Positions 17,072 to 25,927 are shown, counted from the stretch's first letter. The stretch: DNA of 64,000 nucleotides from Paludisphaera soli (GCF_011064595.1 NZ_JAALJI010000001.1:186001-250000); one strand, 5' to 3'. A program made the numbers and translations. The notes: a model not told the origin generated them from the sequence alone.

Positions 17072-20041
17072 TCAGAGGTCGCGGGTGTCGATCCGGGCTT
17101 CGAGGATCTTGGCGATCTTCTCCTTGCTCTCCTCCAGGTGGGCCCGGGTCGTGTCGTCGAGCTGGGCGCCCTTGGCGTCGAGTTCCTTGGCGATCTTGCC
17201 GGCGATCTCCTTGAGGTGGAGGCGGGCCAGCGAGCGGGCGTCGGCAGGGACGGATCCGCCGCCTCGGCCGTAGAGGACGACGTAGGCGGGGCCTTCGGCT
17301 CCGCCGCCGCCCGAGCCGATCACCATGGTCCCCAGACGCCGCAGGTGCTCGCGCTGGAGGTTCCGGCGGACCGTGGAGAGGCCCGGCTTGGGATCCTTCT
17401 CGTCCTTGGTCGGCAGCTTGTCCAGGTCGGCCCAGACGCCGTCGGTCAGGGCCCGGAAGACCTCGTCCACGCGGAGCGGCGAGGAGCCGGGGTTGGCCTG
17501 CAGCTCCTGGTTCTGGAGCCGCGAGAGGGTCGACGCGCCGAGGCAGTGGCCCAGCACGATGCGCTGGATGCCCAGGATCCGCTCATAGACCGAGATGTCG
17601 GCGTTCGGGCCCGAGAAGAGGCCCTCGTTGCCCCAGTGCATCCAGCGCTCGTTGCCGAGCCGCCGCATGACGGCGGGCGAGAAGGTGAACGGCTTGTCGG
17701 TCAGGATCTGCTCCGACACGAACTTCAGGCACTCGCGCTGCTTGTCGCCCGAGATGGGCTCGATCGGGTCGCGGGCGTCCTTGTCTGCCTTGTGATCGCG
17801 CGAGACCGACTGGCCGGCGACGTACTGCGAGGCCAGCGTCGCGGCGTTGCCCCACTGGTTGAGCAGGACGCTGAACGCCCGGCGCATCCGGGACCAGGAC
17901 TCGCCGTCCTTGACGACGCGCTCGTCCAGGTCCTTGAGCAGCTCGCTCGCCAGCTCGATGCGGTCCTTGGCGAACTGGCAGGGGTCGGAGCCCAGGTCCC
18001 AGCGGTTGACGTAGGGGTCGTCGTTGAGGACGACGTCCTCGTCGGTGGCGTAGATCAGGTCCTTCTCGGCGGCCCGCGCGGCGATCTTCTTCAGCTCGCC
18101 CGCCTCGTCGCCGTCGACCTGCTTGTAGCCGTACTCGATCGCCCAGTAGTCGTACGGGCCGAGGGTCGTGGAGTAGTAGTCGCCCTGCTTCTTGCCGCGA
18201 GGGGCGATGTTCACCGGGTTGTAGTCCATGACGCTGCCGCCCAGGCCCTTCTCGCGGGTGACGGCCGTGTCGTTGAGCTGGTCGGCGGTGAGCATGGTGC
18301 TGGACTTGAAGTTGTGGCGGAGGCCCAGCGAGTGGCCGACCTCGTGCATCACCACGTCCTTGATCGCCTGGCTGAGGAACTCCTCGGGCAGCTCATCCTT
18401 GATCTCGGGCTTCTTCTTCTCCTCGGGCTTGGGGGCCTCGTCCTTCTTCGCGCCGTCCTTGGGCGCGTCGGGCGAGGCGGTCGGGGCCTGGGGGCCGGAG
18501 AGGGAGATCGCGGCCAGGCTGAGGTCCTGGGTGAACCCCTGGTGGCGCTGGCAGAACCCCTGGGCGTTGCGGGCGAAGCTGCGGGCGAGCTGCCACTGGA
18601 GCAGGCTCTGGTCGGCCGGGATCAGCTCGGGGACCATCTGGCCCGGGAGCCGACTGAGCGGGTCGAGGCCGGGCATGGACGACGCCTGCGGCACGCCGTA
18701 TCCCATCTTGGAGGCCAGGATCGGGCTGACGACCTCGCCCAGGGCCAGCGGCGTGACCTGGGGCTCGCCGCCCATCGCGGTGGTGCTGCCGACGAGCAGG
18801 GCGTACTCCTGTTTCCAGTGGCGGATCCAGCTGGCGTCGAAGATCACGTCGCCGTCGATGATCTCGCCGGTCAGCGGGTTGGCCCGCACACAAGACATCG
18901 CCGAGCCCGACTCGCTGGCGACCCAGCGGAAGGTGCAGTAGTTCGTGTCCTCGGGGTCGAAATCATCACGCCCCTCCTCCTGCCAGCGGACGGCGAGCGC
19001 GTTCTTGAAGCCGATCTTCTCGAACGCCTTGTTCCATTCGAGGATCCCCTCCTCGACGTACGGCCGGTACTCCTGGGGGACGTTGTCCTCGACGTACCAG
19101 ACGATCTGCTTCTTGGGGGGGGAGAGCTTGGCCTTGGGGTCGGACTTCTCCAGCCGCCAGCGGTAGATCATGCGGACGAAGTTGCCGTCCTGACTGCTGC
19201 TGCCAAAGTCCTTCGCGGCCGAGAGGAAGTAGCCCACGCGGTCGTCGGCCGGGCGGCTGCGGAAGCCGGCGTCCGGGGTCTTCATGATGCTGTAGTGGAT
19301 CACCACCGTCAGCCCGCGCGGGTCGGCCACGCCGCCGTCGCCGCCGCGCCCGCCGCCCCGGCCGGAGTAGGTCGTCTCCAGCTGCAGTTCGAGGTTGTTC
19401 GGGAACCCCTTGACCTTCTGCCAGGTGCTCCGCGAACGGTCGATCGAACCCAGGCCGAGTTGGGCGAAGTCGGTCATGAAGACGTCGGACAGGTCGATCA
19501 GCGGGGTGCCCCCCCGCATCATGTTGACCGTGACGATGGGCAGGGCCATCAGGATCGAGTCGGTGTAGTTCTGCTTGACCGCCTTGTCGATCGGCGTGCC
19601 GGCCGGGGCCTTGTAGTGGATGTTGCGGCGGACGACCTGGATGCGGTCGCCGACCCGCTTGAAGATCAGGACGAGGTCGTCATCCCCCACCGGCATGCCG
19701 GCGTTGGCCATCCCCTTGGCGATCGTGACCGGAACCAGGAGCGTTTGGTTGAACTGGTCCGGGCGGATCTCGGCGTAGAGGTGGTCGCCGGTCTTGTAGA
19801 GGGTGAAGAGGCCGTCGATCTTCTCGGCGTCCTTGGTCACCTCGTTGAAGTCGCGGAAGTTGCCCTGCGGGCCCGGACGCCCGCCGCCCTGGGCGGCCCG
19901 AGCGGCGGCGATGGCCTCGCCGACGTCGAGCTTGGCGGCCTCTTGAGACGGGGCGTCCGTCGTCCCCTCCTGCGCCTTCGCGGCCGGGAACGCCGCCAGC
20001 GCCAGGGACGTCAAGACCCCGAAACGACCGATGCGCGTCAT
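17072..20041 (-). CDS. Secreted zinc-dependent metalloprotease (DUF5117/DUF4953 type)
   Basis: 989 residues. GAGGAGG upstream and a signal peptide with a PAAKA end (residues 1-22) set the start. The N-terminal ~350 residues resemble the DUF5117/DUF5118 prodomain region, with a low-complexity Gly/Arg patch near 220. The active site HEVGHSLGLRHNF (about 563-575) is a met-zincin HExxHxxGxxH site. It is preceded by an Lys/Pro/Glu-rich linker (about 530-550) and followed by the Met-turn segment SVMDYN. The C-terminus is helical and charged. The family is common in planctomycetes and Bacteroidetes and is expected to act outside the cytoplasm; the substrate is unknown. The gene is monocistronic with its own terminator. 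Confidence 0.85.
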   Translation of the reverse strand: MTRIGRFGVLTSLALAAFPAAKAQEGTTDAPSQEAAKLDVGEAIAAARAAQGGGRPGPQGNFRDFNEVTKDAEKIDGLFTLYKTGDHLYAEIRPDQFNQTLLVPVTIAKGMANAGMPVGDDDLVLIFKRVGDRIQVVRRNIHYKAPAGTPIDKAVKQNYTDSILMALPIVTVNMMRGGTPLIDLSDVFMTDFAQLGLGSIDRSRSTWQKVKGFPNNLELQLETTYSGRGGGRGGDGGVADPRGLTVVIHYSIMKTPDAGFRSRPADDRVGYFLSAAKDFGSSSQDGNFVRMIYRWRLEKSDPKAKLSPPKKQIVWYVEDNVPQEYRPYVEEGILEWNKAFEKIGFKNALAVRWQEEGRDDFDPEDTNYCTFRWVASESGSAMSCVRANPLTGEIIDGDVIFDASWIRHWKQEYALLVGSTTAMGGEPQVTPLALGEVVSPILASKMGYGVPQASSMPGLDPLSRLPGQMVPELIPADQSLLQWQLARSFARNAQGFCQRHQGFTQDLSLAAISLSGPQAPTASPDAPKDGAKKDEAPKPEEKKKPEIKDELPEEFLSQAIKDVVMHEVGHSLGLRHNFKSSTMLTADQLNDTAVTREKGLGGSVMDYNPVNIAPRGKKQGDYYSTTLGPYDYWAIEYGYKQVDGDEAGELKKIAARAAEKDLIYATDEDVVLNDDPYVNRWDLGSDPCQFAKDRIELASELLKDLDERVVKDGESWSRMRRAFSVLLNQWGNAATLASQYVAGQSVSRDHKADKDARDPIEPISGDKQRECLKFVSEQILTDKPFTFSPAVMRRLGNERWMHWGNEGLFSGPNADISVYERILGIQRIVLGHCLGASTLSRLQNQELQANPGSSPLRVDEVFRALTDGVWADLDKLPTKDEKDPKPGLSTVRRNLQREHLRRLGTMVIGSGGGGAEGPAYVVLYGRGGGSVPADARSLARLHLKEIAGKIAKELDAKGAQLDDTTRAHLEESKEKIAKILEARIDTRDL

Positions 20042-20308
20042 GAAGCCCTCCTCGAACCGTGAGATGAAGAATCTTGATGCCGTCGCGCAAGGACGCCCGG
20101 GGGCGGCCGACGAGGGGGAGAGGGTCCGCCTTGGGGGAAAGCCGGAAGGCCGTGAGAACCGGCCCGCTCTCCCCAGGGCGTGCGACCCTTTCATCCTGCC
20201 GAACGCCTTCGGAGTTTGCAAGCTCGGGAGCCGGTGTTCAGGCGTGATCCGGCGCGTTTCGGGCGAGCCTGGCGATTGTAGGAGATACGCCGAGGGCTCC
20301 CGGAGGGT

Positions 20309-21520
20309 TCAAATGGGCTGAACCTCGGCGTCGAGTTCGAGGACTCCCTCCTCGCGCAGATGCTCGGCGATCGCCACGAGCTTGCGGCGAGCGTCGACCA
20401 GATTCGCGGGGAGGGCCGATTCGGGGATCTGGTTCAGGGCCCGGAGCCCCGCCACTGGGCGCTCCAGGCGGCGGATCAGGATCTCGGCGAGCTTGAGGCG
20501 GATCTTCGGCGAAGGGAGGTTGGACTCGTTCAAATACGCCTGCATGACCCCCGCGGCGTCCTCCCAGGCCTGGGCGGCGGCCAGCGCCTTGATCAAGTCG
20601 ACGCGCTCGGGGTCGGGGGGCCGCCAGCCCTTCAACCGGCGTCGCGTGGCCCGGTAGAATCCGATGGCCGCCTCGGTCTCCTCAGCGTCCAGGTGCGCCC
20701 GGAGCGTCCGTAGCGCCACCACGTCCGGGGCCTCGCCGGCCGCCTTCGCCTTCCGGGCCTTGGACACCTTTTTCTGGACCTTCTCGACGAGCGATTGGTG
20801 CGGCTTGCGCTTGGTCGGCCGGTGCATCGTCCCGGTCCGGCCGTGTTTCATGCGCGAGAGCAAGTCCCAGCCCTCGCAATCGACCAGATCCAGCTTCAAC
20901 AGGATCAGTCCCAGCCCCACGCCCGCGATCGCCCCCGTGGCGTGGGCGAGGGCCGACGATACCGCCAGCGACTGGCTCACGGCCGAGACCAGGCTCGCCG
21001 TCAGCACTTCCCAGGCGATGTAGAACGCCGCGAACCAGATGATCGGGATCTCGGGCTGGAAGACCAGCAGACGCATGAAGCCCGAGAGGATCACCAGGCA
21101 GTACAGGTCGTTGCGCGGGGCCCAGATCATGCACAGCGCCATCAGGCCGTAGATCGCGCCCGAGGCGCCCAGCATGTGGTGGCTCCCCGCCGGGTCGGCC
21201 AGGAGCTGGATCGTGCCGCTCTGGAAAACCCCCATCGCCAGGTAGACCGCGAGGAAGCCGAAGAACCCCAGCTTGCCCTCGACGATGATCCCGAAGGCCC
21301 AGAGGAACAGCAGGTTGCCCAGGAGGTGCATGATCCCGGCGTGGAGGAAGATGTTCGTCACCCACTGGACCGGATGCACGCCGCCGCCCAGCTCCAGCAT
21401 CCACTCCGTGTGCCGGCCGTACGGGTCGGCCGCGAACGCCAGGACGCAGGCGACCATCACGCCGACCGTGGCGATCGGCCGGTGGTAGATCGGGGCGTCG
21501 GTCCCCCAGGGGATGATCAT
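20309..21520 (-). CDS. Rhomboid intramembrane serine protease with a long C-terminal extension
   Basis: 403 residues. The rhomboid core spans about residues 15-215 with six to seven helices. HAGIMHLLGN gives H65 and N69 of the oxyanion region, GASGAIYG gives the nucleophile S120, and H193 in ALAHATG completes the dyad. The last ~170 residues are soluble, basic at first (KKVSKARKAKAAG) and then helical. Extensions of this kind occur in planctomycete rhomboids but have no known function. GAGGAGGG precedes the start. It is the last gene of a three-gene operon, 22 bases after the CAAX-type protease. Rhomboids cleave membrane-anchored substrates, which could include surface proteins here; that is inference. 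Confidence 0.87.
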   Translation of the reverse strand: MIIPWGTDAPIYHRPIATVGVMVACVLAFAADPYGRHTEWMLELGGGVHPVQWVTNIFLHAGIMHLLGNLLFLWAFGIIVEGKLGFFGFLAVYLAMGVFQSGTIQLLADPAGSHHMLGASGAIYGLMALCMIWAPRNDLYCLVILSGFMRLLVFQPEIPIIWFAAFYIAWEVLTASLVSAVSQSLAVSSALAHATGAIAGVGLGLILLKLDLVDCEGWDLLSRMKHGRTGTMHRPTKRKPHQSLVEKVQKKVSKARKAKAAGEAPDVVALRTLRAHLDAEETEAAIGFYRATRRRLKGWRPPDPERVDLIKALAAAQAWEDAAGVMQAYLNESNLPSPKIRLKLAEILIRRLERPVAGLRALNQIPESALPANLVDARRKLVAIAEHLREEGVLELDAEVQPI

Positions 21521-21542
21521 GCTGGCCCTCCTCGACCGGGGC

Positions 21543-22253
21543 TCACCAGTATTTCCACGACCTGGTGGCGATCACGTAGACGCCGAGCGCCAGGTTCGCG
21601 ACGACGTGGCTGATCACGCACGCCGAGATCGACTTCGTGTACGCCAGCAGTCCCGCCCAGAGCAGGCCCGTCAGGAACGCCGGCAGCCATTCGGGATGAG
21701 CCAGCGCGAACGCCCCCGCGCTGACGAGGGCCGCCGTCCAGGTCACCCGGCCGATGGGGACCTTCCAGAACTCCTGGTCGATCAGCCATCGGATCAGGAA
21801 CGACCGCCAGAACAGCTCCTCGAACACCGGCACCAGCAGCACCAGCCCCAGCATCCGGACGAGGATGAAGCCCACCCGCGCCGCCGGGCTCAGCACCTCG
21901 GGATCGAACGCCTGACGCCCGCCCCCCATGAACGGCAGGTCGGGATAGAGCCCGTCGAGCCCGATCCAGAGGCCGACCACGACGAGTCCGGTCGCCACCG
22001 CGAGGGCGACGTCCCGCACCCCAGGCGCGGGACGAAGGTCGCTCCAGGTCGTCCGGTAGTACCACATGATCGCCGCCACCACCGCCGCCTTCGCCGCGTA
22101 GGCCGGCGGGTACCAGCCCGGGCCGGGCAGGTAGCCCTCCAGGCTGGAGAGTGCGACGTAGGCGAACATCGGCGCGATGTAGGGCATGAAGTCGCGTGTC
22201 ACCGTGGGCAGCGCGTCGAACGTCTCGCGGGGGGCTTCGACCGGGGCGGACAT
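21543..22253 (-). CDS. CAAX-type intramembrane metalloprotease, PEP-CTERM-associated family (TIGR03008-like)
   Basis: 236 residues with about seven hydrophobic segments. The CPBP/Abi signature is complete: EELFWR (E145, E146, R150), H186 in ALAHPEW, and SHVVAN (H216, N220). The overall length and the SSLEGYLPGPGWYPPAYAAK opening match the CAAX-prenyl-protease-related family (TIGR03008) found with exosortase/PEP-CTERM systems. A PEP-CTERM protein is encoded at 5590-6447. AAGGAG precedes the start. The gap to the HAD gene upstream is 17 bases and to the rhomboid downstream 22 bases, so all three are likely cotranscribed. The true substrate is unknown. No exosortase gene lies in the window. Confidence 0.82.
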   Translation of the reverse strand: MSAPVEAPRETFDALPTVTRDFMPYIAPMFAYVALSSLEGYLPGPGWYPPAYAAKAAVVAAIMWYYRTTWSDLRPAPGVRDVALAVATGLVVVGLWIGLDGLYPDLPFMGGGRQAFDPEVLSPAARVGFILVRMLGLVLLVPVFEELFWRSFLIRWLIDQEFWKVPIGRVTWTAALVSAGAFALAHPEWLPAFLTGLLWAGLLAYTKSISACVISHVVANLALGVYVIATRSWKYW

Positions 22254-22270
22254 CGGGGTTCTCCTTGCGA

Positions 22271-22927
22271 TCAGGCGCCCAGCCGCTCGAGCAGCGCGGG
22301 GGCGTCGAGACGGGGGACGATCAGGTCGGCCAGGCCGAGGCCCTCGGCAACGCTGTGCGTGTGCGGCACGGCTACCACGAAGGCCCCCGCCGCGCGCGCC
22401 GCGGCGACGCCGGCCGGGCTGTCCTCCAGCACCATAAGACGTTCGGGGGCCACGCCGAAACCTTCGGCCGCCTTCAGGTAGATTTCCGGCTCGGGCTTGC
22501 CCCGCTCCACGTCCTCCGACCCCAGGATGAATGCGAACCGCTCGCGGAGCCCGTGCCCCCCCAGCAGCCGTTCGGCGTGGGCCCGCTTCGAGGACGTGGC
22601 GACGGCCTTCGGCACGTCGCCCCGCTCCAGCCGATCGAGCAGCGTCAGCAGGCCCGGCGTGGGCGCGGCGTCGGTGTCCAGCACGGCGAGGTAGCGTTCG
22701 CGGACGTCGGCCAGCAGCTCCTGGGGGTCGGCGTCGAGCCCGCTCATCGTCTGGAGGATGTGCCCGGCCTCGACGGCGCGCCGGCCGATCATCGCCGCCA
22801 TCATCTCGGCCGTGAATCGAGCCCCGCGGGCCTCCAGCGCCTCGCAGGCGACGCGGAAGAAGAGGGCCTCGGTGTCGAACATCAGGCCGTCGAGGTCGAA
22901 CGCCACGGCGTCAATCGTTGCTTGCAT
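22271..22927 (-). CDS. HAD-superfamily hydrolase, phosphoglycolate phosphatase/beta-phosphoglucomutase type
   Basis: 218 residues. Motif I is FDLDGLMFDTE with nucleophile D11 and acid D13. Motif II is ATSSKRA, motif III a lysine in GKPEPEIY, and motif IV LEDSPAGV with the metal-binding aspartates. The helical cap lies between motifs I and II. These enzymes hydrolyse or isomerise small phosphorylated metabolites, often sugar phosphates; the specificity cannot be read here. It heads the HAD/CAAX/rhomboid operon, and GAGGACG lies just before the ATG. The metabolic link to the two membrane proteases is unclear. It diverges from the aldo/keto reductase across about 210 bases. Confidence 0.85.
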   Translation of the reverse strand: MQATIDAVAFDLDGLMFDTEALFFRVACEALEARGARFTAEMMAAMIGRRAVEAGHILQTMSGLDADPQELLADVRERYLAVLDTDAAPTPGLLTLLDRLERGDVPKAVATSSKRAHAERLLGGHGLRERFAFILGSEDVERGKPEPEIYLKAAEGFGVAPERLMVLEDSPAGVAAARAAGAFVVAVPHTHSVAEGLGLADLIVPRLDAPALLERLGA

Positions 22928-23066
22928 CGTCCTCGGAGTTCCCCGGACCCGGAAAGCCTCCCGCCCATCCCCGGGCGGTCGATCCGAAAAGCTTACCGTC
23001 TCGCCGGTCGGTTCGCATCACCGCATGGTTTGTGCACGGGAGACCGCGGCGCGTTCCCCGGCGCGC

Positions 23067-23072
23067 TAGAAT
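23067..23072 (+). promoter_or_regulatory. -10 box TAGAAT of the aldo/keto reductase gene
   Basis: The context CGCTAGAATGGCG resembles that of the copper ATPase -10 (CCCTATAATGGCC), including the GG two bases after. No -35 is recognised. The leader would be about 60 bases, as for the ATPase. Confidence 0.4.
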
Positions 23073-23137
23073 GGCGCGAGGTCCCCCGCCCGGGGCGTGG
23101 GGACGCCGGCCAGGCCACCTTGATGCAGGAGTCGCAG

Positions 23138-24091
23138 ATGGAAAAGCGGAAGATCGGCCGTTCGGAGCTGGAGGTCGTCCCGCTCGCCCTGGGGGGCAAC
23201 GTGTTCGGTTGGACGATCGACGAGGCGGCGTCGTTCCGGATCCTCGACGCCTTCGTCGCCGCCGGCCTCGACTTCATCGACACGGCCGACGTCTACTCCC
23301 GATGGGCCGCCGGCAACCAGGGGGGCGAGTCCGAAACCATCCTGGGCAGGTGGCTCAGGCAGTCCGGCAAGCGCGACCAGATCGTCCTGGCGACCAAGGT
23401 CGGCATGGACATGGGCGACGGCAAGAAGGGCCTGAGCAAGGCCTACATCCTCCGCGCCGTCGAGGACTCGCTGAAGCGATTGCAGACCGACCGCATCGAC
23501 CTCTACCAGACCCACAAGGACGAGGACCCCGGCACGCCCCAGCAGGAGACGCTGGAAGCCTACGACCACCTCATCAAGCAGGGGAAGGTCCGCGTCATCG
23601 GCGCCTCGAACTTCACCGCCGCGCGGCTCGCCGAGGCCCTCAAGATCGCCGCCGAGCACGGCCTGCCGCGATACGAGTGCCTCCAACCCCACTACAACCT
23701 CGTCGAGCGAGCCGGCTACGAGGCCGAGCTGGAGCCGCTCTGCCGCCGGGAGAACATCGGCGTCATCCCGTACTATTCGCTCGCCAGCGGCTTCCTGACC
23801 GGCAAGTACCGGAGCGAGGCCGACCTGTCCAAGTCCGCCGCGCGGAGCGGGAACGTCAAGAAGTACCTCAACGACCGCGGCTTCCGCGTGGTCAAAGCGC
23901 TCGACGAGGTCGCCGCCGCCCTGAACGCCAAGCCCGCGAGCGTCGCCCTCGCCTGGCTCATCGCCCGCCCCGGCATCACCGCCCCCATCGCCAGCGCGAC
24001 GAGCGTCGAACAGCTCGACGACCTGATCCAGGCCGTGGATCTCAAGCTGGACGCCGGGGCGATCCGGAAGCTGGACGAGGCCGGCGCGTGA
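23138..24091 (+). CDS. Aldo/keto reductase
   Basis: 317 residues, the usual length. The catalytic tetrad is visible: D48 in FIDTAD, Y53 in DVYSRW, K87 in ATKVG and H126 in QTHKD. NADPH-binding residues are expected in the C-terminal third (ASATSVEQLDDL). The barrel repeats are regular, and DGKKGLSKAYILRAVEDSLK is the standard helix region. The start with CAGGAG 7 bases upstream is preferred over an ATG 15 bases earlier that lacks one. Cytoplasmic reduction of aldehydes or ketones is the general role; the substrate is unknown. It is monocistronic and followed directly by a REP-like repeat. Confidence 0.93.
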   Translation: MEKRKIGRSELEVVPLALGGNVFGWTIDEAASFRILDAFVAAGLDFIDTADVYSRWAAGNQGGESETILGRWLRQSGKRDQIVLATKVGMDMGDGKKGLSKAYILRAVEDSLKRLQTDRIDLYQTHKDEDPGTPQQETLEAYDHLIKQGKVRVIGASNFTAARLAEALKIAAEHGLPRYECLQPHYNLVERAGYEAELEPLCRRENIGVIPYYSLASGFLTGKYRSEADLSKSAARSGNVKKYLNDRGFRVVKALDEVAAALNAKPASVALAWLIARPGITAPIASATSVEQLDDLIQAVDLKLDAGAIRKLDEAGA

Positions 24092-24127
24092 GGCCGTCCG
24101 CCTGAGCGTCCGGCCGCCTCGTCGAAA

Positions 24128-24173
24128 GGGAGCATCACGAGGGGAGCCTTGTAGGGTGGGCACCGCCCACCGC
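24128..24173 (+). repeat. REP-like element upstream of the RAYT gene
   Basis: GGTGGGC (24155-24161), loop ACC, GCCCACC (24165-24171) form a perfect small palindrome. It is preceded by GGAGCATCACGAGGGGAG, which recurs at 25788-25805. The unit starts GTAGGGTGGGCACC as in the copy at 25660. Confidence 0.75.
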
Positions 24174-24202
24174 TTTGAGGCCCCGGAATGGAGGGGCGGA
24201 CG

Positions 24203-24778
24203 TTGCCCAACTACCGTCGCGCTTACGTCCCGGGTGGCACCGTCTTCCTGACGGTCGTCACGTACCGTCGCGCGCCGATCCTCGACGGACCGGCGAATGT
24301 GGCAAGGCTGCGGCAGGCGCTCGGGCAGGTGATGTGCGAGACACCATTTCGCATCCCCGCGGCGGTTGTCCTCCCGGATCACGCGCATTTCCTCTGGTCA
24401 CTCCCCCGGGGTGACGCGGATTACTCGCGCCGCGTCGGCCGGATGAAGGTCCTGTTCACCCGATCGCTCCAGGGGCGCGGGGTGGCCAGCGTCGGCACCA
24501 GTCGGTCGAGGCACCGCCACCGCGAAAGCGACGTCTGGCAGCGGCGGTTCTGGGAGCACACCGTCGAGAGCGAGGAGGAGTTCGAAGCCCTCATGGAGTA
24601 CATCCATTACAATCCAGTGCGGCACGGGTTGACGTCGTGTCCCCACCTCTGGCCGTACTCGAGCTTCGACCGTTGGGTCCAAGCCGGTCTCTACCCCAAG
24701 CATTGGGGTTGTAGTTGCGACGGCCGAACGCCAGTGTTGAAGCCCAATCAGCAAGTCGAGGAAATAGCCGGCGAATGA
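24203..24778 (+). CDS. REP-associated tyrosine transposase (RAYT, IS200-like Y1 family)
   Basis: 191 residues. The typical opening PNYRRAYVPGGTVFLTVVTY is followed by the metal-binding HUH-type motif in LPDHAHFLW and the catalytic tyrosine in YIHYNPVRHG. These are single-domain Y1 nucleases that act on REP palindromes as single strands. A TTG start with GGAGGGG 6 bases before it matches the family N-terminus; an ATG 15 bases upstream is possible but has no ribosome-binding site. Downstream, the sequence is less G+C-rich than the core genome. REP-like palindromes lie on both sides (24128-24173, 24788-24818, 25661-25722, 25786-25850), as expected for a REP/RAYT pair. All catalytic residues are intact, so it may be active. 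Confidence 0.88.
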   Translation: MPNYRRAYVPGGTVFLTVVTYRRAPILDGPANVARLRQALGQVMCETPFRIPAAVVLPDHAHFLWSLPRGDADYSRRVGRMKVLFTRSLQGRGVASVGTSRSRHRHRESDVWQRRFWEHTVESEEEFEALMEYIHYNPVRHGLTSCPHLWPYSSFDRWVQAGLYPKHWGCSCDGRTPVLKPNQQVEEIAGE

Positions 24779-24787
24779 CCCCGGGGG

Positions 24788-24818
24788 GCGATGCCCACCC
24801 TGCTGGACTTGCCGGCGT
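24788..24818 (+). repeat. Half REP element downstream of the RAYT gene
   Basis: GATGCCCACCCTGCTGGACTT, then TGCCGGCG, matches the right arm and flank of the copy at 25711-25737 (TGCCCACCCTACTGGACTTG, then GCCGGCGAA). It lies 10 bases after the RAYT stop. Confidence 0.65.
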
Positions 24819-24951
24819 TGGAAGCCAAGGCTGTCAGTACGGTAGTGGTGCTTGGGTCCATCGACGAAGCTCTCCCAGGTGTCGGAACGAGTGCGGCCAC
24901 GCCGTCCGACGAGCCATCCTAAGTCCACCCCAGACGCCGAAACGACCGGAC

Positions 24952-25494
24952 TTACGCTTCCTTCGCCTGTTCCGGGTCGATGGCCCAGAGCACGTTGTCC
25001 GGCCTGATGGCGACATCGACCCCGCATCCAGGGCATGTCACCTCTTCGTCGCCCGTCCACGGGTAAGTTCGAGCCTGGATGACGAGTAAACGCAGGGTGC
25101 TCACGAGGAACTTCTGACACACCGGGCAGCGGACCGACATGAGCACTGCTTCGTTATTGACCCGGTAGTTCTGGAAGAGATTCGGACCTACCCTCTGCCG
25201 CAAGATCCGCAACCGATCTTTGATGGTCGCTCGCTGCTCTTCCGGGCAGCCATGGTCAACGATGTAATGGAGCAGGCGGTCGAAGGGGAAATGGAGCGAG
25301 GTCCCCTTTCCGTCCCCCCATGCCCCGTTCGCCTGGAGGGCTGGACTGAAGCTCCGACAGTCCGGCGATATGGTGACGGCCCCCACGCCGCATTCTTGAG
25401 CTTGAGGGGTGCTGCACCACTCATCGCAGAGCCCCTGAAGACGAGTATGCCCAAGATACATCACTTCGGGGAACGGCTCGAACGGCTCCGACAT
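24952..25494 (-). CDS. Hypothetical zinc-ribbon protein
   Basis: 180 residues, not recognised. Two cysteine knuckles, CPVC (123-126) and CPGC (154-157), form a zinc ribbon in the C-terminal third. Other cysteines lie at positions 23, 27, 35, 46 and 83. The N-terminal part is mixed alpha/beta without known motifs. The start is supported by a GGAG 9 bases upstream; a longer frame to 25560 lacks one. The gene is visibly less G+C-rich than its neighbours and sits between REP-like repeats beside the RAYT gene, so it is probably an acquired gene. Possible roles include nucleic-acid binding; nothing in the sequence proves it. Confidence 0.6.
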   Translation of the reverse strand: MSEPFEPFPEVMYLGHTRLQGLCDEWCSTPQAQECGVGAVTISPDCRSFSPALQANGAWGDGKGTSLHFPFDRLLHYIVDHGCPEEQRATIKDRLRILRQRVGPNLFQNYRVNNEAVLMSVRCPVCQKFLVSTLRLLVIQARTYPWTGDEEVTCPGCGVDVAIRPDNVLWAIDPEQAKEA

Positions 25495-25660
25495 GGATGT
25501 GGTCTCCAAGGCGTGTAGGATATCGACGTACAGTGTACGCCTGCTTCCGCACGAAGGCAAGCGAATGTTGCCTTCTCAGGGTTTCACCCACGAAATTCGG
25601 GGGATGGCGCATGCTGAAGACCGGCAGTGTCACCCATCTATCCCCATAACTTCAGCCATG

Positions 25661-25722
25661 TAGGGTGGGCACCGCCGACCGGGATTAGTCCACGGCCTAG
25701 CAGGTGGGCGGTGCCCACCCTA
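25661..25722. repeat. Complete REP-like inverted pair
   Basis: Left arm TAGGGTGGGCACCGCC (25661-25676) and right arm (25707-25722) are perfect 16-base reverse complements, separated by 30 bases. The arms match the RAYT-flanking copies. This would form a long hairpin or a BIME-like pair of REPs. Confidence 0.8.
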
Positions 25723-25785
25723 CTGGACTTGGCCGGCGAATGATGCGGAAGTTCGTCGTCCGCACGAGGGACTGCCAAACTTCGA

Positions 25786-25850
25786 AAAGGAGCATCACGA
25801 GGGGAGGAAGGATGTGCCGTCCGCTTGCGCGTCGGGCTCCTCCCCTCGTG
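25786..25850. repeat. Second palindromic element sharing sequence with the RAYT flank
   Basis: CACGAGGGGAGGA (25796-25808) and its reverse complement (25838-25850) form a perfect 13-bp stem. The left arm with its flank GGAGCATCACGAGGGGA also occurs at 24129-24145. The rest of the 25495-25927 gap holds nothing else recognisable. The element is 78 bases beyond the stop of the minus-strand RdgC-like gene and could act as its terminator. Confidence 0.65.
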
Positions 25851-25927
25851 GCTCAAATCGGGGCGGAGGCTGCGGGGCCGAGGAGGTCGCAAACGACCCC
25901 GGCGGCCTTCGCCCGCGTCTCGGGAGG

